Notes: generated from the letters alone by a model not told the origin. Shown: positions 41,500-51,477, counted from the first letter of the stretch. The stretch: DNA of 64,000 nt from Paraflavitalea pollutisoli (GCF_029360705.1 NZ_JARKMX010000008.1:3278202-3342201); one strand, 5' to 3'. Program-made: numbers and translations.

Positions 41500-43308
41500 C
41501 TATAGCGGCTTTACTGACCATTTAAGAATATCATGTTGCTGATACGATCCACTGGTGGATGACGTAAGTCCAATATAGTACTGACCACTCAGCCCGAGCG
41601 TAGCCGTCAGGTCCACCGCATACTCCAGCGCCAATGCACCATCGAAATACACGGTGATCTTACCCGCCGTATACCTGATCTTCACCACATGCGGCACCCC
41701 ATCCTGAAACTCGGGCAGGTTATCTTTCGTAGCCACCCGCGCCGTATAATGTGTACTGTTGGGCTCTGTACCTTTGGTATGTATCGCCAGGTGATTGCTG
41801 TTCTCTCCCACCTCACTCTGCGTATCGAACTCGATGGCCAATGAATTGGGCACGCCCTCATACCCCAGCTTACCCTTGTTGCCGGGATAAGCATTGTCTA
41901 CCAGCGTTGGTTTTGCTTTGGCGATTAACAGCGTGATACCATCTGCACCGCCATTGGCTGAATAGGGAATGCGAAAACTGAACTCCGTTTCAAAACCCGC
42001 CGTCATCGGCGTGGTCCAGAATGCCTGGCCCGCCAGGAATACCTTGGCCTTGGTAAGCCGGATCACGTTATCGGTCAATGTAGCATCGCCCTGCAGCTCG
42101 ATATTGTCCATCGGGAAAGGCGCCTGCCCTGCCGGCCAGTTCTTCATTTCCCAGGCCGCTTCGGTGGCCAGTTGCTCGTTGTTGGTGGCCGCCACATCGA
42201 ATATGCAACCACTCAATGCAGGCTCCCCTTTTACACCTGCGGCTTCACACACGCCTTTTGCCCATGCTTTCCGATCGGGCTTGATGTCTACCACCGTACT
42301 GGGGAAATTCTTTTTGGTATAGCTGGTCGTCGTTTTACCGGAGGGATAATAGAACAATGACTTAGCCTGCTCGATACGCCAACCATCGGCATAGGTAGGA
42401 TACAATCCTGCAAAAGTGAGCGGTACCGACTGTCCCCCCGGCATCACCAGGTCATTGGCCGGGTTACCATCATTGTTGCCCAACAGTCCAATCACTTTTC
42501 CGGCACGGCCTGTTGCGAGCTTTACCGTATAATCTACGTGCGTACCCAGGTAGCCCTTAGTAAGACGCACCTTTACCCGATCGCCCTTGCTGGACTTGAT
42601 CACCAGCACCGGAAAGTTCTTTTCCATACCGAGCGACAGGCTGGCGCCACCCTGCAAGGCAAGGGTCTGAAAATCGATGGCCCGCTGCACATTGTTGATG
42701 TACAGGTTTTGCGGTCCGGCCGAAACACTGATGATATCTGTGCCCGTATGCACAGCGACACCTGTTGTAAAAGTGGCCTGCAAGGAACCAACAACAGCCT
42801 CCTGCCTTACCTGTACTTCAAAATTATCTGTCGTCGACTTCACTCCGATGAACTCGCCGTATCCCTGGAAGTCGTAGAAATATCCATCGGGCGTAAACAA
42901 GTGCGGATCTCCATGTCCGCCCCCTTCTCCATCACCTTCCTGGGGCTCGTCTTTGCAACTACCTGCCCCCTTCGACTGTGCCCCGTAGTTCATGGCTGCC
43001 GGCATAATGCTCATGGCAAAACTTTCGAAGTCGATACCATTGGAATAGGTCTCGGCAAATCCAGAGATGGCATTGAGGTTATCGGCCGTACTGATGCAAC
43101 CAAAGGCCGGCTCGCCCTTCATCAGGTTGCCGATGGCATCGGCCGTCGACTTACAATTCTGGTAGGTATTGTAACCTGCCCATAGCGCGGCGACCGGACC
43201 ACCCATCGCAATACCACCTACGCCCATGGCACAACCGAAAGCGCCCGTAAGCACGTAGGTCGCCTGCGCCAGCCACTCATCAGACCCCGGCTCTTTGACA
43301 ATTATCAC
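41500..43308 (-). CDS. VWD and L-type lectin domain protein, apparently 5'-truncated
   Basis: 602 residues from a GTG at 43308. A von Willebrand type D domain begins at GHGDPHLFTPDGYFYDFQG (131-150) and runs to about 290; a legume-lectin-like domain (FSFRIPYSANGGADGITLL, then YEGVPNSLAIEFDTQSEVG) fills about 430-600. There is no signal peptide, though both domains are normally extracellular. The frame continues upstream of the GTG with coding-like sequence (YATFGHKDKYGELDSIH) to an in-frame TAA at 43366-43368, without any ATG. The gene is therefore probably the 3' remnant of a longer secreted protein. Confidence 0.7.
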   Translation of the reverse strand: MIIVKEPGSDEWLAQATYVLTGAFGCAMGVGGIAMGGPVAALWAGYNTYQNCKSTADAIGNLMKGEPAFGCISTADNLNAISGFAETYSNGIDFESFAMSIMPAAMNYGAQSKGAGSCKDEPQEGDGEGGGHGDPHLFTPDGYFYDFQGYGEFIGVKSTTDNFEVQVRQEAVVGSLQATFTTGVAVHTGTDIISVSAGPQNLYINNVQRAIDFQTLALQGGASLSLGMEKNFPVLVIKSSKGDRVKVRLTKGYLGTHVDYTVKLATGRAGKVIGLLGNNDGNPANDLVMPGGQSVPLTFAGLYPTYADGWRIEQAKSLFYYPSGKTTTSYTKKNFPSTVVDIKPDRKAWAKGVCEAAGVKGEPALSGCIFDVAATNNEQLATEAAWEMKNWPAGQAPFPMDNIELQGDATLTDNVIRLTKAKVFLAGQAFWTTPMTAGFETEFSFRIPYSANGGADGITLLIAKAKPTLVDNAYPGNKGKLGYEGVPNSLAIEFDTQSEVGENSNHLAIHTKGTEPNSTHYTARVATKDNLPEFQDGVPHVVKIRYTAGKITVYFDGALALEYAVDLTATLGLSGQYYIGLTSSTSGSYQQHDILKWSVKPL

Positions 43309-43574
43309 ATGGATACTGTCCAGCTCGCCATACTTGTCTTTGTGGCCAAAGGTGGCGTACTGGGTTTACCCGCATCCACCAACGGGGGATGATTAAGCTA
43401 CTTTTGATTTGCATGGCTATGTATTTACTGAGGATGCAAACCTAACCTGCCTGTACAGCGCCGGGAAACGCTGCTTACCGAACGGGGTCGTTCGCTACCG
43501 GGAAGCGGGGAAATTTGGGCCGCAGGCGTTGGCCGTTATTTTGTATTTTAGCGTATCCTTTTATAGACTGGCAT

Positions 43575-43973
43575 ATGAACATTACCAAAACCCTCACACT
43601 GATCGCCTTTATTTCTTGCTTAGCATCATCTTGTGGTGCCCCTGCCGCTAACCACCAACTGGCCGGCACCTGGCAATCGCTCTGGAAAGAAGACATGAAG
43701 CTGCAAATTCATTTTGATGGTAAAAACAGTTTCAAGACCACGCTGCAAAGGACCGGACAGGAACACACCAATTATGGCTGGTATGCCGTGCAAGACAATA
43801 TTTTCCTGGTAAAAGACTCCATCGATCTTCCCCTACCCGTGTGCAACTACACGGATACCGGCAAATACCGTATACAGGTAGGGAGCGATACCCTCAGCTT
43901 TGAGCTGATCGCCGACACCTGCGAGCACCGTGGGCTGGCATTGCGACTCGCGAAGTTTGTGAGGGTGAAATAG
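43575..43973 (+). CDS. Small lipoprotein
   Basis: 132 residues with a lipobox (SCLASSC, Cys20) and a beta-rich mature part (LAGTWQSLWKEDMKLQIHFD, then GWYAVQDNIFLVKDS) resembling a small lipocalin-like domain. No function assigned. The ATG at 43575 begins the signal peptide. It is convergent with the LytTR regulator gene, separated by three bases. Confidence 0.7.
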   Translation: MNITKTLTLIAFISCLASSCGAPAANHQLAGTWQSLWKEDMKLQIHFDGKNSFKTTLQRTGQEHTNYGWYAVQDNIFLVKDSIDLPLPVCNYTDTGKYRIQVGSDTLSFELIADTCEHRGLALRLAKFVRVK

Positions 43974-43976
43974 CAG

Positions 43977-44750
43977 CTACCTGTCGAACCATTTTTTAAA
44001 GGCAGGCGCCTTTTCGCGGCTCACATCGGTTTCTGTATTGAGCGGTGCAATCATCTTCAGGGTCAGCTTCTGGTTATCCAATAATTTTATGCTCTTAATG
44101 GCATCTATGTTGACAATGTATTGTCGGTTGGCCCGGTAAAACCTGTTGGGGTCCAATAGCTCTTCAATCTCTTCCATCGAGGTATAATCGAGGATATGCT
44201 TTTCGCCAGAGAAGGTATAGAGATAAACGACTGCCTCTTTGACCAGGCAGGCTACATCGGCGGTGTTGACGGGCGTCCACTGTTGCCGGATATTGATGAT
44301 GAATTTTTCCTTGTATATGGGTTTCTGTTGGCCGCCACTGGCGAATATATCCAGCAGTTGCTGCACATTGATCGGTAACTGCGCAGCAGCACGCGCCACC
44401 AACTGCCGGCACTTGTCGATGGCGCGCCTGAGCTCATCTACTGATACCGGTTTCAACAGGTAATCGACCCCATTGACTTTGAATGCCTTGATCGCATACT
44501 CATTGTACGCGGTCGTGAAAACGACGGGGCATTTAAGCGTAAATTCTTCCAGCAGGTTGAAGCTGACACCATCACCCAATTGTATATCCATGAACAGCAC
44601 ATCGGGCTCTGCATTCTCCAGGAACCAGCGTTTGGCGATTTTCAAGGTAGCCAGTTTGGCCACGATCTCTACATCCGGCGCCACGGCGGCTATCTTGGTT
44701 TCCAGCTCGCGGGCTACCAGGCTTTCGTCTTCGATGATCACTGCTTTCAT
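43977..44750 (-). CDS. LytTR-family response regulator
   Basis: 257 residues: a receiver domain (KAVIIEDESLVARELETKI, phosphoacceptor Asp in DVLFMDIQLGDG, VFTTAYNEYAIKAF, and VDYLLKPVS) and a C-terminal LytTR DNA-binding domain (about 155-255, ending RFYRANRQYIVNIDAI and LTLKMIAPLNTETDVSREK). It follows the propeller kinase gene with a 25-bp gap and forms a two-component pair with it. Targets are unknown; its closeness to the sialic acid locus makes that a candidate. Confidence 0.93.
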   Translation of the reverse strand: MKAVIIEDESLVARELETKIAAVAPDVEIVAKLATLKIAKRWFLENAEPDVLFMDIQLGDGVSFNLLEEFTLKCPVVFTTAYNEYAIKAFKVNGVDYLLKPVSVDELRRAIDKCRQLVARAAAQLPINVQQLLDIFASGGQQKPIYKEKFIINIRQQWTPVNTADVACLVKEAVVYLYTFSGEKHILDYTSMEEIEELLDPNRFYRANRQYIVNIDAIKSIKLLDNQKLTLKMIAPLNTETDVSREKAPAFKKWFDR

Positions 44751-44775
44751 ATATGGTTGTTTTTACGCTTTACTA

Positions 44776-47700
44776 TTATAGGAGCGGCACTTTCACCATG
44801 AAGTGTTCCGCCGTTTCGATGATCTCCACCGGTCGCTGCGACAGGAACTGGTAGAGGGACTGGAGCTGCGCCAATCCCTGGCGGTTGCTGGTTTCCACAA
44901 AACTCTTTTTATTCAGCACATTCTTTACGATGAGTGTTTCCTGCTCTACAAAAACATCCATCACCAGGGGTTCATCGACCGTAACGATGTTGTGCTTGAT
45001 GGCGTTTTCCAACAGGTTTTGCAGGGTGACCGGTGCTATGCGCAAATGATGGTATTGCTCCTCTACCCTGATGCGTACCTGCAAGGCTTCTTCAAAACGG
45101 ATCTGCTGCAGGCGGAGGTAGTTTTCGGAAAACTGCACTTCATCGCCCAACGGCACCAACTCTTTATCGCGGTTTTGCAGGATGTACCGGTAGGTACGGC
45201 TGAGCCCATCGAGGAATTCGCCGGCCATGTTGGCGTCGATACGAATGAGGCTACTGAGGGAAGTCAGCGAATTGAACAGGAAGTGGGGGTTCAACTGCTG
45301 CTTGAGACTCTCGTACATGACCATAGCCTTTTCTTTCTCGAGCAGGCTGGCCTTGGTTTGGAGTTCGTAAAACAACCGTTGGTTGCGCAGCCGGATTCGA
45401 TAGACGATATAAATCACAGCACAAAACAGCGCAAACACGCTGGCAGCAAACCACCATGTTTTATAGAAATAGCCTGCTACATAGATGGAGACCGATTCTA
45501 CACTGCCTTCCTCCTGCCCAGAGCCGCCTACTGCTTTTACGCGGAAGGTATAGTTGCCCGCCGGCAGGTTGGAATAACCCGCATAGCGGGTACGGGTGTA
45601 GATCCAATTTTTATCAACCCCTTCCAGCATATAAGCATAGCGCTGGCTGCCCACGCGGTTGAAATCGATGCTGGCAAACTCGAAGGTGAACTGATTTTCG
45701 GATGGCTTGAGCCTGATCTGACTAAAGCTGCCCAGGTCATTGCCATAGTATCGCTGTTGCCCGTTGACGGTAAATGACGTGATGAGTAGTTGTGTATTGT
45801 AGAGGGCGATATCCAGTTCGCTGGGCCAAAACTCGTAGTAGCCACCCGTGCTCGTAATGATCATATCGCCCGTTTTGGTGGTATCGATGCGACTGCCGAT
45901 ATACGGATTCTCCAGCCCTTCGCCGGTGCCATAATTGACAACGATACCAGTGCGGGGATCGAGGCGACAGAGGGCGGTTTGCGTGATACACCAGATTTGT
46001 CCGTCGATACCGGCCACTACACTTTGGACCATATCGGAGAGGATGCCATTTTCGGCGGTATACACTTTTTGAAAGACGGGCTTATGATCTATGGTCTTGT
46101 ATTGCAACAATCCGCCATCGGTGCCTACCCAGGTGCTGCCGTCTCTGCCGGCCACAATACCGGTAACGACATGCACGGACATACCCAAGCCCGTATTGAT
46201 GGTAGTAAAGCTTCGATCGCCGCGGGCCAGCCGCCCCAGGTACCCCTGACTGCCCCCTATCCATATACCGCCGTATGCATCGGGCTGAATGGCCCGGATA
46301 TCGGCCACGGGCAGATGCCGCCCGCCCGTTGCATCGGGTGCGTAGTGTGCCAATACCTGGTCATTATCGGCATCATACACATAACAACCGCTGTACCGCG
46401 TGCCGATCCAGAGTCGCCCCTGCGCATCTTCGCGCAGCAATTGCAGGTGGGTACTGAGCCCATTGGACAAAGCGCCCAACCCAGGCTGTACGATGGTCAG
46501 TGTTTTGCGTTGCGGATCGAGGCGGTGCAGGTAGTCGCGGGTGAGTACCCATATTCTGCCCTGGCGGTCTTCGTGTATATCGGTCACCTGCAGGTCATTG
46601 TCTTCGGCAGGCAGGTTGTGAAAGGGTAGGGTGGTGCGCTGCTTCGTTCGTTTATCCAACAGGTGCAGGCCATCGCCATTGTGCAGACCAGTGAGCTGGT
46701 AGCGGGCATTTACAAATACCTTGCTGACAGCATATTGCTCGCGCCCGGGGGCCCTGGCTATAGGCACCGGGATGTAGGAAAAGCGGCGTGCCAGGTTCCA
46801 GATGCGCAGCAACCCACGATCACTGGCGACCCACACATTGTTGGCCTTATCGCGGATGATGTCTTTGTACTGCCCGGTACGTTGATCTGCTGCTTCCAGG
46901 AAACTGAACTTGCCGGTTGAGCGTTGAAATACGGCTGGACCTTTGTTATCGGTGAGCACCCAGATAGTATCGTTACCCTGCAGGTTGAGGTCGACGATGC
47001 GGTGCGTATTGGCGTCGCCGGTTTGTATCATATTGTATTGCCCCCACTGATGCGTGTCGATGTTGTAAGACAGAAGGCCACCGGAGCGGGAGCCCAGCCA
47101 CAGGGTTTGCTGATCGCGCGCGACGGTTTGAAACCATTCGTCGTTACCGGCTGTAGCGGTAAGGGGTTGGCGTCTTACCGTCGTCATTTGCCCATTGGCG
47201 GTATTGAACTGGTAAAGACCTGCGCGGGTGGCAAGCCAGAGCAATCCATTGCTTCCTTCCCGAGCTGCATAGACGGTGTTGTATCCAGCGCCGAGCGTGG
47301 CGGCCAACGGTTGACCGTCGCTGCCAGTAAGTGGGTAGTTGCGGTATTTGCCGGTGGCTTTATCGAGCAGGTAGAGCCCCTCGTGTTGTACACCGATCCA
47401 TACCTGATTGAGGTGATCGATGAAGAGCATGGTAATCTCTCCCTGGCGGTCACTGGTGGTATCGCGCTTGAGCGGAAAATGCCGAAAGCGACCGGTGGCG
47501 ATGTTATAGCGGCTTACGCCGCCATAGAGGTAGCCGATCCAGATATCGACGGTTTTATCTTCGGCGAGTTTGGTGACATAGTTGGAGCTAATAGAATTGG
47601 TATCGGTACTGCTTTTGCGAAGGACGTTGAAATTGTAGCTGTCGTAGTAATGAAGCCCATCGGGGGTGCCGAACCAGAGTACGCCGCGGCTATCCTGTAG

Positions 47701-47841
47701 CAGGCATTGGATGAGGCGACTGCTGAGTCCGTCGGACTCGGTATACTCGGTGATCTTGCGCTCCACCCGTTGCGCACGAGCGTCCTTGCCCAGGAAGAGC
47801 AGGAAAAGGAGCACGCAGGCGATGAATGGCATTCTGGGCAT
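44776..47841 (-). CDS. Propeller-type LytS-like sensor histidine kinase
   Basis: 1021 residues. A signal peptide (cleavage near DARAQ) is followed by about 14 beta-propeller repeats (WFGTPDGLHYYD, WIGVQHEGLYLLD and similar), a Y_Y_Y domain (about 690-790), one membrane helix (about 795-815) and a His_kinase domain of the PF06580 class with His853 in LNPHFLFNSL and N-box LQNLLENAIKHN. The glycine box near the end is atypical (RQGLAQLQSLYQFLS). This is the split form of the hybrid sensors that control polysaccharide loci; the regulator is the separate LytTR gene downstream. Confidence 0.92.
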   Translation of the reverse strand: MPRMPFIACVLLFLLFLGKDARAQRVERKITEYTESDGLSSRLIQCLLQDSRGVLWFGTPDGLHYYDSYNFNVLRKSSTDTNSISSNYVTKLAEDKTVDIWIGYLYGGVSRYNIATGRFRHFPLKRDTTSDRQGEITMLFIDHLNQVWIGVQHEGLYLLDKATGKYRNYPLTGSDGQPLAATLGAGYNTVYAAREGSNGLLWLATRAGLYQFNTANGQMTTVRRQPLTATAGNDEWFQTVARDQQTLWLGSRSGGLLSYNIDTHQWGQYNMIQTGDANTHRIVDLNLQGNDTIWVLTDNKGPAVFQRSTGKFSFLEAADQRTGQYKDIIRDKANNVWVASDRGLLRIWNLARRFSYIPVPIARAPGREQYAVSKVFVNARYQLTGLHNGDGLHLLDKRTKQRTTLPFHNLPAEDNDLQVTDIHEDRQGRIWVLTRDYLHRLDPQRKTLTIVQPGLGALSNGLSTHLQLLREDAQGRLWIGTRYSGCYVYDADNDQVLAHYAPDATGGRHLPVADIRAIQPDAYGGIWIGGSQGYLGRLARGDRSFTTINTGLGMSVHVVTGIVAGRDGSTWVGTDGGLLQYKTIDHKPVFQKVYTAENGILSDMVQSVVAGIDGQIWCITQTALCRLDPRTGIVVNYGTGEGLENPYIGSRIDTTKTGDMIITSTGGYYEFWPSELDIALYNTQLLITSFTVNGQQRYYGNDLGSFSQIRLKPSENQFTFEFASIDFNRVGSQRYAYMLEGVDKNWIYTRTRYAGYSNLPAGNYTFRVKAVGGSGQEEGSVESVSIYVAGYFYKTWWFAASVFALFCAVIYIVYRIRLRNQRLFYELQTKASLLEKEKAMVMYESLKQQLNPHFLFNSLTSLSSLIRIDANMAGEFLDGLSRTYRYILQNRDKELVPLGDEVQFSENYLRLQQIRFEEALQVRIRVEEQYHHLRIAPVTLQNLLENAIKHNIVTVDEPLVMDVFVEQETLIVKNVLNKKSFVETSNRQGLAQLQSLYQFLSQRPVEIIETAEHFMVKVPLL

Positions 47842-47954
47842 CAGTACTTTACAGGGTTTTCAGACCACTAAAAATAGGAGGTAAACCGTGTTGCCCAATG
47901 GATTAGCACCACTTTTTGACGGAAGCGTAGTAAATGCGGGGCGGAAGCGTGGGA

Positions 47955-49205
47955 TTATCCCTCGTAATCGATATGCTTCGGCCGCAGGAAGAGTAGCTGC
48001 ACCAACAATACCGCCAGCACGATCACGGACAGCATAGCAAAGTCACGCCCCAGGTTGCCGGCATCGGTCGACTTGCCCAGCCAGTCTGTAATGAAAGCGC
48101 CGGAACATACCCCCATCATATTCATGAGCCCATAAGCCGTTGCCCTATAACGGGGCGCCACAAACTGGCAAAGGATCGGCATATTGTTGGCATCGAACAT
48201 ACCAAACCCAAAACCAAAACAGAAGGCGGCGGCTATGATACTAAACAAAGAGGCACCGAAGCCGACTAGCAAAAGCGCCGGTATCGTAAGCCCCAAGCCA
48301 ATCGCACTGGTATAGATACGCCCCTTGAGGAGCCGTTGCACCCAACGGTCTGACAATACCCCACCAGTAATCACACCCAGGAAAGAAGAGGCGGCAATGG
48401 TAATGGTCGCCAGCGGACCCGCTGTGGCCATATCGATGTTGAGCTTGTTCGCAAATAAGGTAGGCAACCAGTTCTTCACGCCCCACCCCGGTATACTCGG
48501 CACGGCGAAGTAAAAAAGAATGATCCAGAAGGAAGGATTGCCGAGTAAGGTAGCCAGTCCCTTAAATAGGCCGGGACGTGGCGTTGCATCCTGCAAAGCG
48601 GGTGCCGGCTCCGTTAGCCGTGGCTTATCCCGCAGGAATAACAACAACACGACCGAATACACCATGCCAATTAACCCAAAGGAAAGAAACGCATGTTGCC
48701 AGGAGAAGGTACCGGCAATGGTAGCACCAAAGCCACCCAGTGCCTGCCCCATGTACAGTCCCGTCATGTGTATACCTATAGCCAGTGAACGCGTGCGGGA
48801 GGTATGGTAGTCGGCAATCATGGCCAATCCGGCCGGTATGTACACCGCCTCACTGACACCCATGATGGCGCGCAGCCAGTACAACTGATCGAAGGTAGTA
48901 GCATATCCCATCGCAAACGTAACGCCCGACCAGATGAACAGGCTGGCCACGATGAGCCATTTGCGATTGACCTTATCGGCAATGATGCCCGCCACCGGGC
49001 TCATGAAGGCATATATCCAGAGAAAGATGGCCATGAGCCGCCCGAAATTGGTAGCACTTTGTAGTTCGCTGATATCGATCTGCATGGATGGTCGCATGGT
49101 ACTCAGCATTTGCCGGTCCATGTAATTGAGCAGGGCCACGACCCACAGCAAGCCAACGACGATCCAGGGGTAGGTTTTATTTTCTTGGCGCAAAACGTGT
49201 TTCAT
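47955..49205 (-). CDS. MFS permease, probable sialic acid transporter
   Basis: A 416-residue major facilitator with twelve predicted helices in the anion:cation symporter style: LNYMDRQMLSTMRPSM after helix 1, ADKVNRKWLIVASLF in loop 2-3, GVSEAVYIPAGLAMIADY, and WQHAFLSFGLIG. Context points to uptake of free sialic acid (or an epimer) across the inner membrane: it follows the mutarotase gene in the same direction and lies in the sialidase locus. The substrate is not proved by sequence. An octamer repeat lies in the 95-bp gap to the mutarotase gene. Confidence 0.85.
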   Translation of the reverse strand: MKHVLRQENKTYPWIVVGLLWVVALLNYMDRQMLSTMRPSMQIDISELQSATNFGRLMAIFLWIYAFMSPVAGIIADKVNRKWLIVASLFIWSGVTFAMGYATTFDQLYWLRAIMGVSEAVYIPAGLAMIADYHTSRTRSLAIGIHMTGLYMGQALGGFGATIAGTFSWQHAFLSFGLIGMVYSVVLLLFLRDKPRLTEPAPALQDATPRPGLFKGLATLLGNPSFWIILFYFAVPSIPGWGVKNWLPTLFANKLNIDMATAGPLATITIAASSFLGVITGGVLSDRWVQRLLKGRIYTSAIGLGLTIPALLLVGFGASLFSIIAAAFCFGFGFGMFDANNMPILCQFVAPRYRATAYGLMNMMGVCSGAFITDWLGKSTDAGNLGRDFAMLSVIVLAVLLVQLLFLRPKHIDYEG

Positions 49206-49225
49206 TTATGGTGAAGCAATATAAA

Positions 49226-49257
49226 AGGCAACTAGGCATAAAGGCAACCAGGCAACG
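49226..49257. repeat. AGGCAnnn octamer tandem repeat, locus 4
   Basis: Four units in register: AGGCAACT, AGGCATAA, AGGCAACC, AGGCAACG. It lies between the mutarotase and permease genes, inside what should be one transcript. Confidence 0.75.
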
Positions 49258-49300
49258 AGGTTCGCGGACAGGAAATTTTCCCGCGGACACGTCCCGGAAA

Positions 49301-50419
49301 TTACTGCCCGCATGGCACCCCGACCAGCACCCTTGGCGTGCGGGTAGCGGGTCGTACTTCGCCACCGGGCAATACCAACCTTCCCTCCCACTGCACCAAG
49401 GTTGTTGTAACGGGTGCCCACACACTGTTGTTGGGATGCTCTACGGCATCAGTTTCTTTGCGCGTCATTATTTTACCCCCTGTATGCCAGCGATTCTCTT
49501 TTGTATTATAGACCAGGACGGCATCACTAAAACCGGGATGCTGCTCTTTCAGTTCTCCCGCCTTCGGTGCCAGCACCCCATCATCGCCACCCACGATCAG
49601 CAACTGACCATTCGGGGTTGTATAGGCCGGTGAAGGCGCAGCTACTACGGAATGCGGCAATGGCGGTAATATTTTCCAACCTTCTGCCGTGCTGTATACA
49701 TAGGCATCCGTCAGGTATTGACGTTTACCGTCTACGAGTTGTGTACCGCTGAACAAATAGAAACGATCATCCACAGCACCAGCTACCGCCAGCATCCGCG
49801 AAGGGCCGGGCCAGTGTGGCAATTGCCGCCAGCCATCGCCGAGAGCGTTCAGGTCCAGTTGTAAGAAGGCCAATGATGTAGCGGTGGAATCAGCTGACTG
49901 CAAGCCACCTGCTATATATAGGTAATGACCGGCCACCGCACCACTGGTATTTGCCAGGGTGAATGGTAGCGAGGGAAGAGAATCGATTTGCAGCGCTCCC
50001 CCTTGCCAGCGAAGCTTGTATACTTTATCGGTATGCCCGTGTTCGTTGCTGCCACCTGCAATGATGAGTCCGTCGGGTACAGAGGCTGATACACCATATC
50101 CCAGTGGCATAGGCAGTTGGCCTGCTTCGCACCAGTTGCGCCCAAATTTTTCCAATACAAATACTTTATTATACCAGGTTTTGACGGAGCCGGGCTTCCA
50201 GGGTGCGCCGCCATTGGGAAAATTGGCCCCACCGGCAACGATCATTACACCATTGCTGATGCCAGCAAAGGAGCCAGCAAATCCGGTATTATCGGGTATG
50301 GGTGGCAAGCTATCCCAGGTAAAAGCGTTGTCGGGGCAGGATGGTTTGGTACCATCGGTACAGTGCAGATTCATGAGCAGGATTGTAATAATGATGGCAA
50401 ATAACGTTGTCGTCCGCAT
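49301..50419 (-). CDS. nanM: NanM-type sialic acid mutarotase/epimerase (kelch)
   Basis: 372 residues with a lipoprotein-like signal (LLMNLHC) and six kelch blades (VMIVAGGANFPNG, LIIAGGSNEHGH, YLYIAGGLQS, FYLFSGTQLVDG, LLIVGGDDG, LVLPGGEV). It resembles the cyclically permuted mutarotase group, with AGGANFPNGGAPW near the start. Such enzymes speed the alpha/beta interconversion of N-acetylneuraminate released by sialidases before transport. The ATG at 50419 is chosen for the signal; 50440 is possible. The promoter has a TACATTTG box and a palindromic operator shared with susC. Confidence 0.85.
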   Translation of the reverse strand: MRTTTLFAIIITILLMNLHCTDGTKPSCPDNAFTWDSLPPIPDNTGFAGSFAGISNGVMIVAGGANFPNGGAPWKPGSVKTWYNKVFVLEKFGRNWCEAGQLPMPLGYGVSASVPDGLIIAGGSNEHGHTDKVYKLRWQGGALQIDSLPSLPFTLANTSGAVAGHYLYIAGGLQSADSTATSLAFLQLDLNALGDGWRQLPHWPGPSRMLAVAGAVDDRFYLFSGTQLVDGKRQYLTDAYVYSTAEGWKILPPLPHSVVAAPSPAYTTPNGQLLIVGGDDGVLAPKAGELKEQHPGFSDAVLVYNTKENRWHTGGKIMTRKETDAVEHPNNSVWAPVTTTLVQWEGRLVLPGGEVRPATRTPRVLVGVPCGQ

Positions 50420-50466
50420 GTTTGTTAAGTGTTTAGGCATGGCGGGTTGATGCGATATGCTGTCTT

Positions 50467-50479
50467 TATGTACTACATA
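50467..50479. promoter_or_regulatory. Operator palindrome upstream of nanM
   Basis: TATGTA-C-TACATA, a perfect 13-base palindrome four bases downstream of the nanM -7 box and 47 bases before its start codon. Identical to the core of the site before susC, so it is a probable binding site of the adjacent FadR-type regulator. Confidence 0.7.
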
Positions 50480-50483
50480 TCGC

Positions 50484-50516
50484 CAAATGTAAGGCTTATT
50501 TTGGGATGACGACAAA
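50484..50516 (-). promoter_or_regulatory. Predicted promoter of nanM
   Basis: On the minus strand TTTG (complement of 50513-50516), 21 bases, then TACATTTG (complement of 50484-50491), a perfect -7 match. It lies in the gap after the regulator stop codon at 50521. Confidence 0.6.
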
Positions 50517-50520
50517 AAAT

Positions 50521-51237
50521 CTAAGCGGTTTCCCCCGGTGCCGGATGCTCCAGCCGGTCGAAATGGGGGCGCAGGTGCTCCAGCATGCCCTGACGGAAGG
50601 CTTCTTTGTTGCCGGTTTTGAGCAACTCAACCAGTCCACTGTGGGAGATCTTGCCGCGTGTGGGCTTTTCTTCGAGCGTAATCACATAGGCGAAGATGGG
50701 CAACAACAGCGACTGGAACCGCTTGAGGGTATTGTTGCCAGTGATCTCGTACAACTTGCCGTGGAAGGCTATTTCATTCTGTATCCGGAAGTTATCGGTA
50801 GCCTGCTCTTCCCGGGCAATCTTCTCCAGCTCAGCCACATGGGCGTCTGTCAACCGGGGAAACAGCAGATCGGGTAGCCCCATTTCCAACACCAGGCGCA
50901 GCTCGAAAATATCGCGCATGGTGGTTTCATCGATCATGATGGGGTCCAGCACCTTCTCGAAAGAACCCAGGATATCCGGTTGCGTAATCACCATGCCCCG
51001 CTTCTTACGGGTTTCGATAATGCCCAGCATCCGCAGGCGGCTCAACGCCTCCCTTACTACGTTACGGCTGACACCCAACCCCTCTGCCAGCTCCATTTCA
51101 GTGGGCAGGGAATCACCAGGTTTGTAGTTCTTGTTGCGGATAAACTCGCGCAGACGGGCTTCTACGATGTCGGCCATCGTTTTGTTCAGGATAGGTTCAA
51201 GGTCGTGTGTGGCGCTCAAAATCGACATAGCTGGCAT
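50521..51237 (-). CDS. FadR/GntR-family regulator of the sialic acid locus
   Basis: 238 residues: N-terminal winged helix (about 20-80, YKPGDSLPTEMELAEGLGV and SRNVVREALSRLRMLGIIETR) and a C-terminal FCD ligand domain with metal-binding histidines (FRIQNEIAFHGKLYEI, then LEHLRPHF). This is the same class as enterobacterial NanR, though the target may respond to a different sugar. ATGs at 51237 and 51228 are both possible. It sits between two divergent promoters carrying the same palindrome, and a degenerate copy lies before its own gene. Confidence 0.9.
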   Translation of the reverse strand: MPAMSILSATHDLEPILNKTMADIVEARLREFIRNKNYKPGDSLPTEMELAEGLGVSRNVVREALSRLRMLGIIETRKKRGMVITQPDILGSFEKVLDPIMIDETTMRDIFELRLVLEMGLPDLLFPRLTDAHVAELEKIAREEQATDNFRIQNEIAFHGKLYEITGNNTLKRFQSLLLPIFAYVITLEEKPTRGKISHSGLVELLKTGNKEAFRQGMLEHLRPHFDRLEHPAPGETA

Positions 51238-51257
51238 ATTAATGCTAAATTAATTTA

Positions 51258-51268
51258 TTGTTCTACAA
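51258..51268. promoter_or_regulatory. Degenerate operator upstream of the regulator gene
   Basis: TTGTTCTACAA shares 8 of 11 positions with ATGTACTACAT and lies inside an imperfect inverted repeat (51255-51272). It would allow autoregulation. Confidence 0.4.
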
Positions 51269-51477
51269 ATAAGGAAATAATAATAAGGTCCCTCTGCAGG
51301 CTGCGGGCCTCTACCCCGACACAGGTTACCCTTGTATTATTTCTCAACTTTAATATTCTACGAGTCAATCATTTACTGAATTTTACCGGAGTGCTGGACT
51401 TGTAGGTGGTCGCCGCCACCGCTGCCCTCCTTTCACTGTCCACCACCGGACACCCGGTCTCAAAAAAATAGTGGGTA

